Origin: UBA4656 sp002405525
GTDB lineage: Bacteria; Pseudomonadota; Gammaproteobacteria; Xanthomonadales; Ahniellaceae
NCBI GenBank assembly: GCA_036723735.1
Contig: DAIMGT010000053.1
Location: forward strand, 1-26,941
Length of the DNA stretch: 26,941 nucleotides
Reading direction: 5' to 3'
Below the pieces are notes generated by a model. The model had not been told where the DNA came from, did not search any database, and saw only the letters and a program-made list of their open reading frames with translations. Of the stretch, positions 1 through 7,222 are shown piece after piece; within the stretch, counting starts at the first letter, position 1; each line of letters starts with the position of its first letter. Made by a program: the position numbers and the translations under genes.

Positions 1-192
1 GTCCCCGTCCGCCTGGCCGAGTCGTAACATCCCTCCGATGCCGGCGAGTTACCCGACTCGCCCCCCCTTGGTGCCTATCTCGGCGCCGCCGGCCGCGGCC
101 GCGCCGGCCGCGCCGACGGGCCCTTGCGCCGCGACCGCCAGCGGCAACCAGGCGAGCAGATGGGCAATCCGGCGAGGCAGTCGCAGGCTCAT
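1..192 (-). CDS. possible exported protein, N-terminal end, runs off the left edge
   Basis: An ATG at 192 (minus strand) opens a frame that reads like a signal peptide: an Arg-rich start (MSLRLPRR), a hydrophobic stretch (IAHLLAWLPLAVAA), then a Gly/Ala-rich region. The frame stops at about residue 47, just after a run of seven G (plus-strand C at about 61-67). Dropping one G lets the reading continue open to the window edge as GGESGNSPASEGCYDSARR. The gene is therefore either frameshifted in this homopolymer or affected by a base-calling error. No Shine-Dalgarno sequence is obvious. I do not recognise the family. The plus-strand open frame over the same bases is Pro/Ala/Arg-rich and looks like a shadow. 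Confidence 0.3.
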
Positions 193-584
193 GACGTCGC
201 GTCGATCCGCTCTTGTGGGGTCGGATTCAGGGGCAATCTAAACGGACGGTCAGCCCGCCGCCTGAGGACAATACCAGCATTCCTTTCGTCGTCAATCCGT
301 TAGCGGCTTGTTGAAAACCCCACGCATCGTTCTGTTCGCGAGCGACGAGTCCGGTCAAGGTCCGGGCGCGCTCCCGCCGGATCCGTCACCAGGATGCTTG
401 ATCCACGAGCGATCCATCCGCGTTCCGGGCCAGCAGCCGGCCCCTCATCGGACCGCCAGGGTGCCCCGGGGGCCCGTCCGGCGCGGCACCGGGAACCCTA
501 CCCGGTGCGCAGCGAGGCGGGGTCGCTGCCGTCGTCACGCGGGGGCCGGTAGGATCGCGGTTTGTCCGCCCGGAATCTGACGCC
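193..584. other. intergenic region upstream of hemH
   Basis: About 390 bases lie between the possible leftward gene at 192 and hemH. The open frames here are Arg/Pro-rich and do not read like proteins. The only signal I would pick out is a -10-like TAGGAT just before hemH, listed separately. Confidence 0.5.
550..555 (+). promoter_or_regulatory. possible -10 box of hemH
   Basis: TAGGAT in the context GGTAGGATCG lies 29 bases before the TTG start of hemH, which would give a leader of roughly 23 bases. No convincing -35 is seen at the usual spacing. The form resembles other putative -10 boxes in this window (TACACT at 5808, TATACT at 6152). Confidence 0.3.
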
Positions 585-1766
585 TTGAGCTACCTCGGCC
601 GACCCGCCTTCCGCCACGACCGGCCGGACGCCACCGGAGTCGTGCTGGTCAACCTCGGCACGCCCGAGGCGCCGACCACGGGCGCAGTGCGTCATTACCT
701 GCGCGAGTTTCTGTCCGACCCGCGGGTGGTCGAGGTACCGCGCCTGCTGTGGTGGCCGATCCTGCACGGATTCATTCTTCGCACCCGGCCCCGGCGTTCG
801 GCGCGGGCCTACCAGGCGGTGTGGACGCCGGAGGGCTCGCCACTGCTGCACCTCAGCCGCGGACTCGCCAGCCGGGTGGGCCGGGCCCTCGGGACCGACG
901 ACAGCGGCGGCCGGCTGCTGGTACGGGTCGCCATGCGCTACGGGCCGCCGTCGATCCCCACCGTGCTGCGCGAATTGCAGGACCTCGGGCTGCGACGCCT
1001 GCTGGTGTTGCCGCTTTATCCGCAGTATTCAGCGACCACCACGGCTTCGGTCTTCGATGCGGTCTTCGCCGAACTGCGCACCTGGCGCTGGGTACCCGAG
1101 GTTCGAACCATCGCCGACTACTTCCACGATCCGGCACACCTCGACCTGCTGGCGGCGCGGATCCGCGCGCACCGCGAGGCGCACGGCGATGCGGATCGAC
1201 TGCTGTTCTCGTTCCACGGCATCCCGGAGCGCTTTTTCCGCGACGGCGACCCGTACTTCTGCCAGTGCCAGGCCACGGCGCGCGAGGTAGCGCGCCGTCT
1301 CGGCCTGCCGCGGGATCGCTGGCTGGTGTCGTTCCAGTCCCGGGTCGGGCGCGAACCGTGGCTCAAGCCCTACACCGACGAGACCCTGGCGAACTGGCCG
1401 CGGCAAGGCGTGAAGTCGGTGCAGGTGGTCTGCCCCGGTTTCGCCGTCGACTGCCTTGAGACCATCGAGGAGATCGGCGACGAGAACCGCGAACGCTTCC
1501 TGCACGCGGGCGGCGAACGCTACGAGTACATCCCCGCGCTCAACGCCGACGACGACCATGTGCATGCGATCGCCGGCCTGCTGCGCCGCCATCTCGGCGG
1601 CTGGGAACCGATGGACGGCGCGGCCGTCGCACGCAACGACGACGCCGCGATCGGCGCGCGCTCGCGGCGCCATGACGCGATGGCGCAACAGATCGGCGAA
1701 CCGGCTGCGCACGGCCACACGCAGATCCACGGCCCGCCCGGCAGCCCGGACCGGGATCCGGGGTAG
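585..1766 (+). CDS. hemH: ferrochelatase
   Basis: HemH inserts ferrous iron into protoporphyrin IX, the last step of protoheme synthesis, at the inner face of the membrane. The 393-residue product opens with the family's GVVLVNLGTPEAPT segment (about residues 18-31). It carries the catalytic His motif FSFHGIPERF near residue 208, then DPYFCQCQAT, and the acidic CLETIEEIGDE segment near residue 290. All are standard for bacterial ferrochelatases. The start chosen is TTG, because the homologous N-terminus begins shortly after it and no ATG or GTG lies nearby. The last 50 or so residues (after GGWEPMDG) are low-complexity and longer than the usual C-terminus. The stop overlaps the next gene's GTG by one base, so the two are probably co-transcribed. 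Confidence 0.95.
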   Translation: MSYLGRPAFRHDRPDATGVVLVNLGTPEAPTTGAVRHYLREFLSDPRVVEVPRLLWWPILHGFILRTRPRRSARAYQAVWTPEGSPLLHLSRGLASRVGRALGTDDSGGRLLVRVAMRYGPPSIPTVLRELQDLGLRRLLVLPLYPQYSATTTASVFDAVFAELRTWRWVPEVRTIADYFHDPAHLDLLAARIRAHREAHGDADRLLFSFHGIPERFFRDGDPYFCQCQATAREVARRLGLPRDRWLVSFQSRVGREPWLKPYTDETLANWPRQGVKSVQVVCPGFAVDCLETIEEIGDENRERFLHAGGERYEYIPALNADDDHVHAIAGLLRRHLGGWEPMDGAAVARNDDAAIGARSRRHDAMAQQIGEPAAHGHTQIHGPPGSPDRDPG

Positions 1767-2632
1767 TGAGTCCCGTGGCCACCGAAATCGAGCTTGCCCT
1801 GCCACATCTCACGCTCCGCGGACTGGCGCACGGCCGCGCCGGCGGCGAGCGCGTGCTGGCGATCCACGGCTGGCTCGACAACGCGGCGTCTTTCGCCACC
1901 CTGGCGCCTCTGCTCGAAGACGTCGAACTCGTGGCCATCGACCTGCCCGGCCACGGCCACAGCGACCACCGCGCGCCGGGCGCCTACTATCACTATGTCG
2001 ACTACCTCGGCGACGTGCTGGGCGCCGCCGACGCGCTGGGCTGGGACAGCTTCACCCTGCTCGGACACTCGCTCGGCGCGGCGGTCGCCAGCGTGCTGGC
2101 CGCCGCCGTCCCGTCACGGGTGCGCCAGGCGTGGCTGATCGAGGGCCTCGGCCCCATCGCCACCGTGGAGTCGAAGGCGCTGGAGTTGCTGCGCCAGGCC
2201 CTGCGCGACCGCGAGGCGATCGCCGCCAAGTCGCTGCGCGTGTTCGAATCGCAGGATGTGGCGGTGGCCGCGCGCATGCAGGCCAACGGACTGACCGAGG
2301 CGGCGGCGCGTCTTCTCGTTGAACGCGGCACCCGGCGCACCGAGGGCGGCTTCGTCTGGTCGTCCGACCCGCGCCTGACCCTGACCAGCGCGATCCGCCT
2401 GACCGAGGCGCAGATCCTCGTCTGGCTGGGCGGAATCGAGTGCCCGACCCTGCTGGTCACCGCCGACCCCTCGCCGCCGTACTTCAACCGCGAAACCGTC
2501 GCGCGTCGGCTTGCGGCTGTGGCGCACATCGAGCGCCGCGTACTGCCCGGCACCCACCACCTGCATCTCGAAGACCCTGCCCCGGTCGCCGCCGCGATCG
2601 CCGCGTTCCGCGCGCGGCATCCGCGCGACTAG
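1766..2632 (+). CDS. alpha/beta-fold hydrolase
   Basis: This is a 288-residue alpha/beta hydrolase, probably cytoplasmic because no signal peptide is seen. The oxyanion-region motif IHGWLDNAASF (about residues 32-42) and AIDLPGHGHSD precede the nucleophile elbow GHSLGA (about 97-102). A C-terminal GTHHLHLEDP (about 261-270) supplies the catalytic His. The layout matches the serine hydrolase-like/MhpC-type esterase group. The substrate cannot be read from the sequence. The GTG start at 1766 shares one base with the hemH stop, pointing to translational coupling. It is followed by the REP cluster and then by a convergent gene. Confidence 0.88.
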   Translation: MSPVATEIELALPHLTLRGLAHGRAGGERVLAIHGWLDNAASFATLAPLLEDVELVAIDLPGHGHSDHRAPGAYYHYVDYLGDVLGAADALGWDSFTLLGHSLGAAVASVLAAAVPSRVRQAWLIEGLGPIATVESKALELLRQALRDREAIAAKSLRVFESQDVAVAARMQANGLTEAAARLLVERGTRRTEGGFVWSSDPRLTLTSAIRLTEAQILVWLGGIECPTLLVTADPSPPYFNRETVARRLAAVAHIERRVLPGTHHLHLEDPAPVAAAIAAFRARHPRD

Positions 2633-2695
2633 CCGCTGGCGCGCGCATCGCGCAGCACACCGGATTCCCACATGGCAGGAATCCTCGTGGGAGCG

Positions 2696-2807
2696 AGCAA
2701 CGCCCGCGATTGCGAGCGCGCTGTGGGAGCGAGCAACGCTCGCGACGGCAAGACCGATCCGTGCCGGATGGCGGGAGGCTGCGGTCGCGAGCGGTGCTCG
2801 CTCCCAC
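2696..2807 (+). repeat. 112-bp perfect direct repeat, copy 1
   Basis: This segment recurs base for base at 2873-2984, an offset of 177. It contains one forward and one reverse REP unit plus the spacer between them, so the REP pair appears to have been duplicated as a block. Confidence 0.85.
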
Positions 2808-2872
2808 AAGTTTGCGGTCGCGTGCAGTGCCCGCTCCCACACCCCCGCGACGGCAAGCGCGCTTCGGCAGGC

Positions 2873-2984
2873 AGCAACGCCCGCGATTGCGAGCGCGCTG
2901 TGGGAGCGAGCAACGCTCGCGACGGCAAGACCGATCCGTGCCGGATGGCGGGAGGCTGCGGTCGCGAGCGGTGCTCGCTCCCAC
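2873..2984 (+). repeat. 112-bp perfect direct repeat, copy 2
   Basis: Second copy of the 2696-2807 block. The 65 bases between the copies hold a more diverged reverse REP unit (2817-2840). Confidence 0.85.
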
Positions 2985-3001
2985 GGGACGACGGATCGGC
3001 C

Positions 3002-3772
3002 TCAGGGCAGCTCGCTGCCGATCCAGCGCGCCAGTTCGGCCTTGACGGCGTGGCCGTTGCGCGAGAGCCAGGCGCGCTGTTCGTCGCAGGCGGGGAATAC
3101 CGCTTCCACGCGCTCCCAGAAGCGACGTCCATGGTTGCGGATCCACAGGTGGCTCATCTCGTGCACCACCACGTATTCGAGCGCGGCGGGCGGGGCGAGC
3201 ATCAGCGACAGGTCCAGGGTCATGCGGCCCTGCACCGACAGGCTGCCCCAGAGGCTGTCCAGCGGAAGCAGGCGGGTAGCGACGACATTGCGCCCGACCA
3301 GCGGCTCGTAGAGCTTCGTCAGGCGCGCGACCTCGCGCTTCATCTGCGCCACGACGTAGCCGCGCATCGCGCGGCGCGCAATGGCGTCGGCTTCCGCGTG
3401 GTCGAGGTCGAGCGCAATGCTGGCCTGGCCGTCGTCGATGCGCACGCGCGGGAACACGCCGTGGTCCCAGCGCACCAGCACCAGGTCGCCGCGCCAGGTG
3501 AAGGTATCGGGCACGCCGGGCACCGGCGGGGCGAGTCGCACGCCCTGGCGCTCCATCTCGCGCAGCTTCAGTTCCAGCCAGTCGGCGTTCTCGCGCAGGA
3601 AGGCCTTGACCGCGGACGGATGTGTGCCGCGCGGCGCCGACAGCCGAGGCCCGCGCACGCCCATGGTCAGGCTCATGCGGCGCGCGCGCGGGTGCACCGT
3701 GGCCAGCACCTTGATGCGGCGGCCGCGGGGCGTCTCGAGGTCGATGAAGCTGTCTTCGTCGCGCGCGTCCAT
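3002..3772 (-). CDS. YgjP-like (DUF45) zinc metallopeptidase
   Basis: The 256-residue product ends in the hallmark of the YgjP/DUF45 family. A LWGSLS...LDLSLMLAPP segment leads into VVVHEMSHLWIRNHGRRFW, in which His-Glu-x-x-His plus the downstream His would bind zinc (about residues 203-214). The usual GSCS just upstream is GSLS here. The ATG at 3772 is preceded by AAGG seven bases upstream. The gene lies 37 bases downstream of rdgC on the same strand and probably belongs to the ttcA-rdgC transcript. No signal peptide is seen, so it is likely cytoplasmic. The substrate is unknown; family members are annotated only as M48-like or WLM-type peptidases. Confidence 0.88.
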   Translation of the reverse strand: MDARDEDSFIDLETPRGRRIKVLATVHPRARRMSLTMGVRGPRLSAPRGTHPSAVKAFLRENADWLELKLREMERQGVRLAPPVPGVPDTFTWRGDLVLVRWDHGVFPRVRIDDGQASIALDLDHAEADAIARRAMRGYVVAQMKREVARLTKLYEPLVGRNVVATRLLPLDSLWGSLSVQGRMTLDLSLMLAPPAALEYVVVHEMSHLWIRNHGRRFWERVEAVFPACDEQRAWLSRNGHAVKAELARWIGSELP

Positions 3773-3809
3773 CTCTCCACCTTCGCCGTGGGCGCGCGCG
3801 CGACGGGCG

Positions 3810-4736
3810 TCACCGTCGGCCGCGGTCCGAAGGCCGCGGCAGGCGGAACACCTCGTCGAGGCGCTCCAGCACGGGCTTGAGCGTCAGGCTCATCACCGCG
3901 AAGCGGGCATCGATCTCGCTGCGCGGCGAGTCCCGGTCGGTCGCTTCCAGCTCTTCCACGACCGCGTCGAGGAAGCGCAGCTTGCGCACCGCCAGGTCCT
4001 CGCCGAGCGTGAACGACACCCGCCCGTCGACGACGAGCCCCAGCTGGGTGACCTGCTTGCCGCTCTTGAGGTGCTCGCGCACCTCGTCGCTTTCAAGGTC
4101 CTGCCGCCGACAACGCGCGATCGCGCCGCGGTCGGACGGGTCCTTGAGTTCGCACTCGTCGCCCAGACTGAAGCCGTCCGGCAGCTTAGCGCCCGTCAAC
4201 CACGTGGTCATCAATCCGCGCGGCGATTCTTCGGGGTCCGGCGGCTGGGCGGGAAAGGTCTCCACCGTTTCACGGAGAACCGTGAGGAAACTTTCGGCCT
4301 GCTTGCGCGAAGCCGTGTCCACCAGCAGCCAGCCTGCCTCGGCATCGGCATAGCCGGACAGCCGGCTCGGCTTCACGAACGCCTTGGGCAGCAGGTCGTG
4401 CAGGGCTTCGTCCTTGAGCCGCTTGCGCTCCCGGCCGCCGATCCGCTTGCCCCGCTCGGCCTCCAGCGCCTCGATCTTCCCGGCTACGGCCTCGTTGACC
4501 ACGGCCGGCGGCAGGAGCTTGTCCTCGCCCCCCAAGGTCAGCAGGGTATATGCACCCATCTGGTGCATGAATGACGCATCCCCACGTCCATAAGGAGAAA
4601 CCCAGCCCCGGGTCTGGGTTTCCAGCGGTCCGCAGGGCCGCAGGGCGTGTTTCTTCAGACGCTTGGCGAGGCTGTCGTCGAAGGCCTCGGCGCCGGACTT
4701 CGGGAAACGGAAGAAGGTGAGCTGACGAAAGAACAT
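3810..4736 (-). CDS. rdgC: recombination-associated protein RdgC
   Basis: RdgC is a nucleoid-associated, ring-shaped dimer that binds double-stranded DNA and restrains RecA activity. The 308-residue product starts MFFRQLTFFRF, the typical RdgC N-terminus. It continues with RGWVSPYGRG, a LPPAVVNEAVAGKIEALEAE helix region, GKRIGGRERKRLKDEAL, and a C-terminal FTLGEDLAVRKLRFLD segment, all recognisable for the family. Length is normal (about 300). The start at 4736 is chosen by that N-terminus. The longer open frame running upstream is only a shadow of ttcA. The gene sits 65 bases after ttcA and 37 bases before the YgjP-like gene. Confidence 0.95.
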   Translation of the reverse strand: MFFRQLTFFRFPKSGAEAFDDSLAKRLKKHALRPCGPLETQTRGWVSPYGRGDASFMHQMGAYTLLTLGGEDKLLPPAVVNEAVAGKIEALEAERGKRIGGRERKRLKDEALHDLLPKAFVKPSRLSGYADAEAGWLLVDTASRKQAESFLTVLRETVETFPAQPPDPEESPRGLMTTWLTGAKLPDGFSLGDECELKDPSDRGAIARCRRQDLESDEVREHLKSGKQVTQLGLVVDGRVSFTLGEDLAVRKLRFLDAVVEELEATDRDSPRSEIDARFAVMSLTLKPVLERLDEVFRLPRPSDRGRR

Positions 4737-4801
4737 GGGCGGTCCGGAAAAAGGGGCGCCACCACCCGGCGCGGGCCGGGCGGGCGCGGGGCGAGGAAGG
4801 A

Positions 4802-5728
4802 TCAGGCGCCGAGGATCTCGAGGCCGGTGCGGGGTTCGGGGGTGGCGGCCTTCGGGGCGCCCGTCGACGCGGCCTCGGCCGCCGGGCCGTCGCCCAGCAG
4901 CCAGGCCGCGGCGTCCGGTGCGGCGCCTTCGCGCGCGCCGAGCGCGACGAAATCGAACAGGCTTCGATCTGCCAGTTGCGACGAGCGCACGTTGCCGATG
5001 CCGCGGAAGATCTGGTCGATGCGGCCGGGGTGCTTGCGCTCCCACTCGCCGAGCATCGCCTTGATCGCCTTGCGCTGCAGGGTTTCCTGCGAGCCGCACA
5101 GGTTGCACGGAATGATCGGGAAAGCCAGCGCCTCGGCGTAGGCGGCGAGGTCGTCCTCCGCGCAGTAGGCCAGCGGCCGGATCACGATGTGCGCGCCGTC
5201 CTCGGATTGCAGCTTCGGCGGCATCGCGGCGAGCCTGGCATGATGGAACAGGTTCAGGAACATTGTCTCCACGATGTCGTCGCGGTGGTGGCCGAGCGCG
5301 ATCTTGGTGAAACCTTCGCGCTTGGCGTGGGTGTAGAGCGCGCCGCGGCGCAGGCGCGAGCACAGCCCGCACATGGTCTTGCCCTCGGGCACCACGCGCT
5401 TGACCACGCTGTAGGTGTCCTGCTCGAGGATCTGGAACGGCACGCCCACCGCCCGGAGGTGGCGCGGCAGCACGTCGGGTTCGTAGCCGGGCTGCTTCTG
5501 GTCGAGGTGCACAGCCACCAGCTCGAAGCGCACCGGCGCCTTGGCCTGCAGCTTCATGAGGATGTCGAGCATCCCGTAGCTGTCCTTGCCGCCCGACAGG
5601 CAGACCATGACGCGGTCGCCGTCCTCGATCATGTTGAAGTCGGCGATCGCCTGGCCGACCTGGCGCCGCAGTCGCTTGGCCAGCTTGTGGAACTCGTGCT
5701 GCGGCTTGCGGGGATCGGCGGCGGTCAT
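4802..5728 (-). CDS. ttcA: tRNA 2-thiocytidine(32) synthetase TtcA
   Basis: TtcA uses ATP and an iron-sulfur cluster to thiolate cytidine 32 in several tRNAs. The 308-residue protein has the PP-loop SGGKDS at residues 45-50. It has CGLC with cysteines at about 120 and 123, and CNLC with cysteines at about 208 and 211. The first pair and one later Cys serve cluster binding in known TtcA enzymes. GHHRDDIVET near 146-155 is also diagnostic. The tail after GAREGAAPD is Ala-rich and variable. The ATG at 5728 fits the family N-terminus. A TACAAT box lies 25 bases upstream, so this is probably the first gene of a ttcA-rdgC-peptidase unit. It is divergent from the YdcH-like gene. Confidence 0.95.
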   Translation of the reverse strand: MTAADPRKPQHEFHKLAKRLRRQVGQAIADFNMIEDGDRVMVCLSGGKDSYGMLDILMKLQAKAPVRFELVAVHLDQKQPGYEPDVLPRHLRAVGVPFQILEQDTYSVVKRVVPEGKTMCGLCSRLRRGALYTHAKREGFTKIALGHHRDDIVETMFLNLFHHARLAAMPPKLQSEDGAHIVIRPLAYCAEDDLAAYAEALAFPIIPCNLCGSQETLQRKAIKAMLGEWERKHPGRIDQIFRGIGNVRSSQLADRSLFDFVALGAREGAAPDAAAWLLGDGPAAEAASTGAPKAATPEPRTGLEILGA

Positions 5729-5752
5729 GGCGGAAACCCGTTAGGGCCTGGC

Positions 5753-5758
5753 ATTGTA
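5753..5758 (-). promoter_or_regulatory. probable -10 box of the ttcA cluster
   Basis: Minus-strand TACAAT (one change from TATAAT) in the context GGTACAATGCC gives a leader of about 18 bases before the ttcA ATG. The -35 region is GC-rich and not convincing. Confidence 0.5.
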
Positions 5759-5807
5759 CCGGGGCGGTCGAGCAGCGGCCGCGGCGACCGGCGCCGGGGC
5801 GGCGCGC

Positions 5808-5813
5808 TACACT
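5808..5813 (+). promoter_or_regulatory. probable -10 box of the YdcH-like gene
   Basis: TACACT in GCTACACTCGTGC lies 29 bases before the GTG at 5842. This argues against using the in-frame GTG at 5815, which would touch the promoter. No clear -35. Confidence 0.45.
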
Positions 5814-5841
5814 CGTGCAGTCAATCTGCTCGTATCTTCCC

Positions 5842-6039
5842 GTGGATCCTTCCGAGATCGCGCGCAAGCTGGTCGAACTCAAGGTCGAGCACCGCGACCT
5901 CGACCAGGTCATCGAGCGGCTGTCGGCCGACCGCGGCACGGACGAGCTGCAGTTGAAGCGCCTGAAGAAGCGCAAGCTGGCGATCAAGGACATGATCGCC
6001 TGGCTGGAATCGAAGCTGCTCCCCGACCTGGACGCCTGA
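5842..6039 (+). CDS. YdcH-like (DUF465) small protein
   Basis: This is a 65-residue, charged, all-helical protein. MDPSEIARKLVELKVEHRDL opens it, and LKRLKKRKLAIKDMIAWLE near the C-terminus is the conserved part of the DUF465/YdcH family (small proteins of 60-75 residues, function unknown). The GTG at 5842 is preferred over the in-frame GTG at 5815 because family members begin just before the DPSEIA-like segment and because a -10 box lies between them. A coiled-coil hairpin is likely. It is transcribed divergently from ttcA. Confidence 0.82.
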   Translation: MDPSEIARKLVELKVEHRDLDQVIERLSADRGTDELQLKRLKKRKLAIKDMIAWLESKLLPDLDA

Positions 6040-6151
6040 GCGCGTCCTGGCCGACATCGGACCATTCACCCGGCAACGGCGGACGTCAGCAGGATGACCG
6101 ATCGCCGGCAGCCGCCGCGCTGGTCCGATGGAGGCCAGTTCAGCCGCGCCC

Positions 6152-6157
6152 TATACT
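6152..6157 (+). promoter_or_regulatory. probable -10 box of the LytTR gene
   Basis: TATACT in CCTATACTCGTGC differs from TATAAT at one position. It would start a leader of about 28 bases containing AGGAG (6176-6180) before the ATG at 6192. The -35 region (TGGAGG) is weak. Confidence 0.5.
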
Positions 6158-6191
6158 CGTGCTCATCGGCCGCGCAGGAGACCTCGACCGT

Positions 6192-7187
6192 ATGCCGCGG
6201 GTGAAGGTTTGGGTGTGGTGGCTCTCGGTGTCCTTCGTGTTCGCCGCCCTGCTGACGCGCAGCGACTTCGGCGTGGCGCGCGGGCTTCCCGCCATCCCTT
6301 CCTTCGGAATCTGGTTCGGGCATGTCGCCTTGGGCCTCGGTGCCGCGATCGCGGCCACTCGCTGGCTCGGTGGCCTGCGCTGGATGGCCTCGCGCTCGCC
6401 CGTGGCGCAGCTGCTCGTCGGTGGACTGATCGGCAGTATCGCCTTCGCCCCGATGTCGACAGGCCTCGAGGCCGTGTTCCCCTCGCCGCAGGACGACGGC
6501 ATCGACGGTTGGCTGGACGTCCTGGAGCAACGCGGCGGCCTGACCGCACTCATCGCCGAATGGTTGCAGTTCGCGCCGGCCTACCTCGCGAGCTGGGCCA
6601 TCCTCAACGCACCGCCGTTGCTCGCCGCCATGAGCCTGCGCCCCGCGATCCTCGCACCCGTCCCCCAAACCGACGAGGTCGGGATCGAGGTCGGCCGCCG
6701 ACGGACGCCCGAAGATCCCTCGCCGTCGGCGGCGGACGCCGCCGGCCCACCGTCGTCGCCCGATGCTGACGCGAATGCCGTGCGTGAGGCCGACAGCGAG
6801 GCTGAGGCCAAAGCCGAGGCCGAGGCCGAGGTCAGCGCAGCCGCATCGATGCCGCTGCTGGCCCGTATTCCTCCGGCGATCGGGACCAATCTCGTCGTGG
6901 TGCAGTCCGATCTCCACTACCTGCACGTGCGGACCCCGCGCGGCAGCGCCACGCTGCTGGGCACGATCTCGGAGCTCGAGTCGGAAATGGGCGACCGCGG
7001 CCTGCGAGTGCACCGGTCGTTTTGGGTCGCGCTGGACCACGTGCGGCGCGTGCGACGGACTGCGGCCGGCTGGCATTGCGTGATGTCAGACCAGAGCAAG
7101 GTTCCGGGCAGCAGACGACGCCTGGCAGCCGTGAAGGAGCGACTGGGCGTCGATTTCGTGCGCGAGACGTCGGCCGCCGGGGAGTGA
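6192..7187 (+). CDS. membrane protein with C-terminal LytTR DNA-binding domain
   Basis: The 331-residue protein has an N-terminal membrane part with about four hydrophobic segments (near residues 5-21, 33-52, 73-92 and 127-150). A low-complexity linker rich in Glu and Ala (about 195-220) follows. The C-terminal LytTR domain runs from about 233 to 325: LVVVQSDLHYLHVRT, then GTISELES, LRVHRSFWVALDHV and a basic end. LytTR domains bind direct repeats in promoters, and family members with membrane segments instead of a receiver domain are known. The start at 6192 has AGGAG 11 bases upstream; an in-frame GTG at 6159 overlaps the promoter. No partner histidine kinase is adjacent. The signal sensed is unknown. 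Confidence 0.88.
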   Translation: MPRVKVWVWWLSVSFVFAALLTRSDFGVARGLPAIPSFGIWFGHVALGLGAAIAATRWLGGLRWMASRSPVAQLLVGGLIGSIAFAPMSTGLEAVFPSPQDDGIDGWLDVLEQRGGLTALIAEWLQFAPAYLASWAILNAPPLLAAMSLRPAILAPVPQTDEVGIEVGRRRTPEDPSPSAADAAGPPSSPDADANAVREADSEAEAKAEAEAEVSAAASMPLLARIPPAIGTNLVVVQSDLHYLHVRTPRGSATLLGTISELESEMGDRGLRVHRSFWVALDHVRRVRRTAAGWHCVMSDQSKVPGSRRRLAAVKERLGVDFVRETSAAGE

Positions 7188-7211
7188 CGGGCGGCGTGGC
7201 CGCCGCCCGTC
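7186..7211. terminator. GC-rich hairpin between convergent genes
   Basis: GACGGGCGGC (7186-7195) and GCCGCCCGTC (7202-7211) form a perfect 10-bp stem with a 6-base loop. It sits exactly between the stop codons of two convergent genes. There is no T-tract on either side, so a bidirectional terminator is inferred from position and stem strength only. Confidence 0.45.
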
Positions 7212-7222
7212 CAGCATGCCGT

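Larger units (their letters stand above)
2687..2984. repeat. REP/BIME-like cluster
   Basis: The space between two convergent genes holds several copies of a 24-base unit, GTGGGAGCGAGCAACGCTCG followed by CGAC, in alternating orientation. Forward copies are at 2687 (divergent), 2723-2746 and 2900-2923. Reverse copies are at 2784-2807, 2817-2840 (divergent) and 2961-2984. The 2723 and 2784 units are inverted repeats of each other with one mismatch, so they can form a long hairpin. This is the arrangement of bacterial interspersed mosaic elements, and GTGGGAGCG-type units are common in Pseudomonas and Xanthomonadales. No RAYT transposase is present in the window. Confidence 0.85.

Noticed and set aside
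2672..3880. A 402-residue plus-strand frame through the REP cluster
   Set aside because: It translates repeat DNA and the antisense strand of the YgjP-like gene; no protein features.
3810..6065. A 751-residue open frame spanning rdgC, ttcA and beyond on the minus strand
   Set aside because: Only its last 308 residues are RdgC. The rest is an out-of-frame reading of ttcA and the spacer, with Arg/Pro/Ala-rich composition.
6781..6840. Short direct repeats GAGGCCGAGGCC in the LytTR gene, considered as a regulatory or mobile repeat
   Set aside because: They are in frame and encode the Glu-Ala linker; codon repetition explains them.
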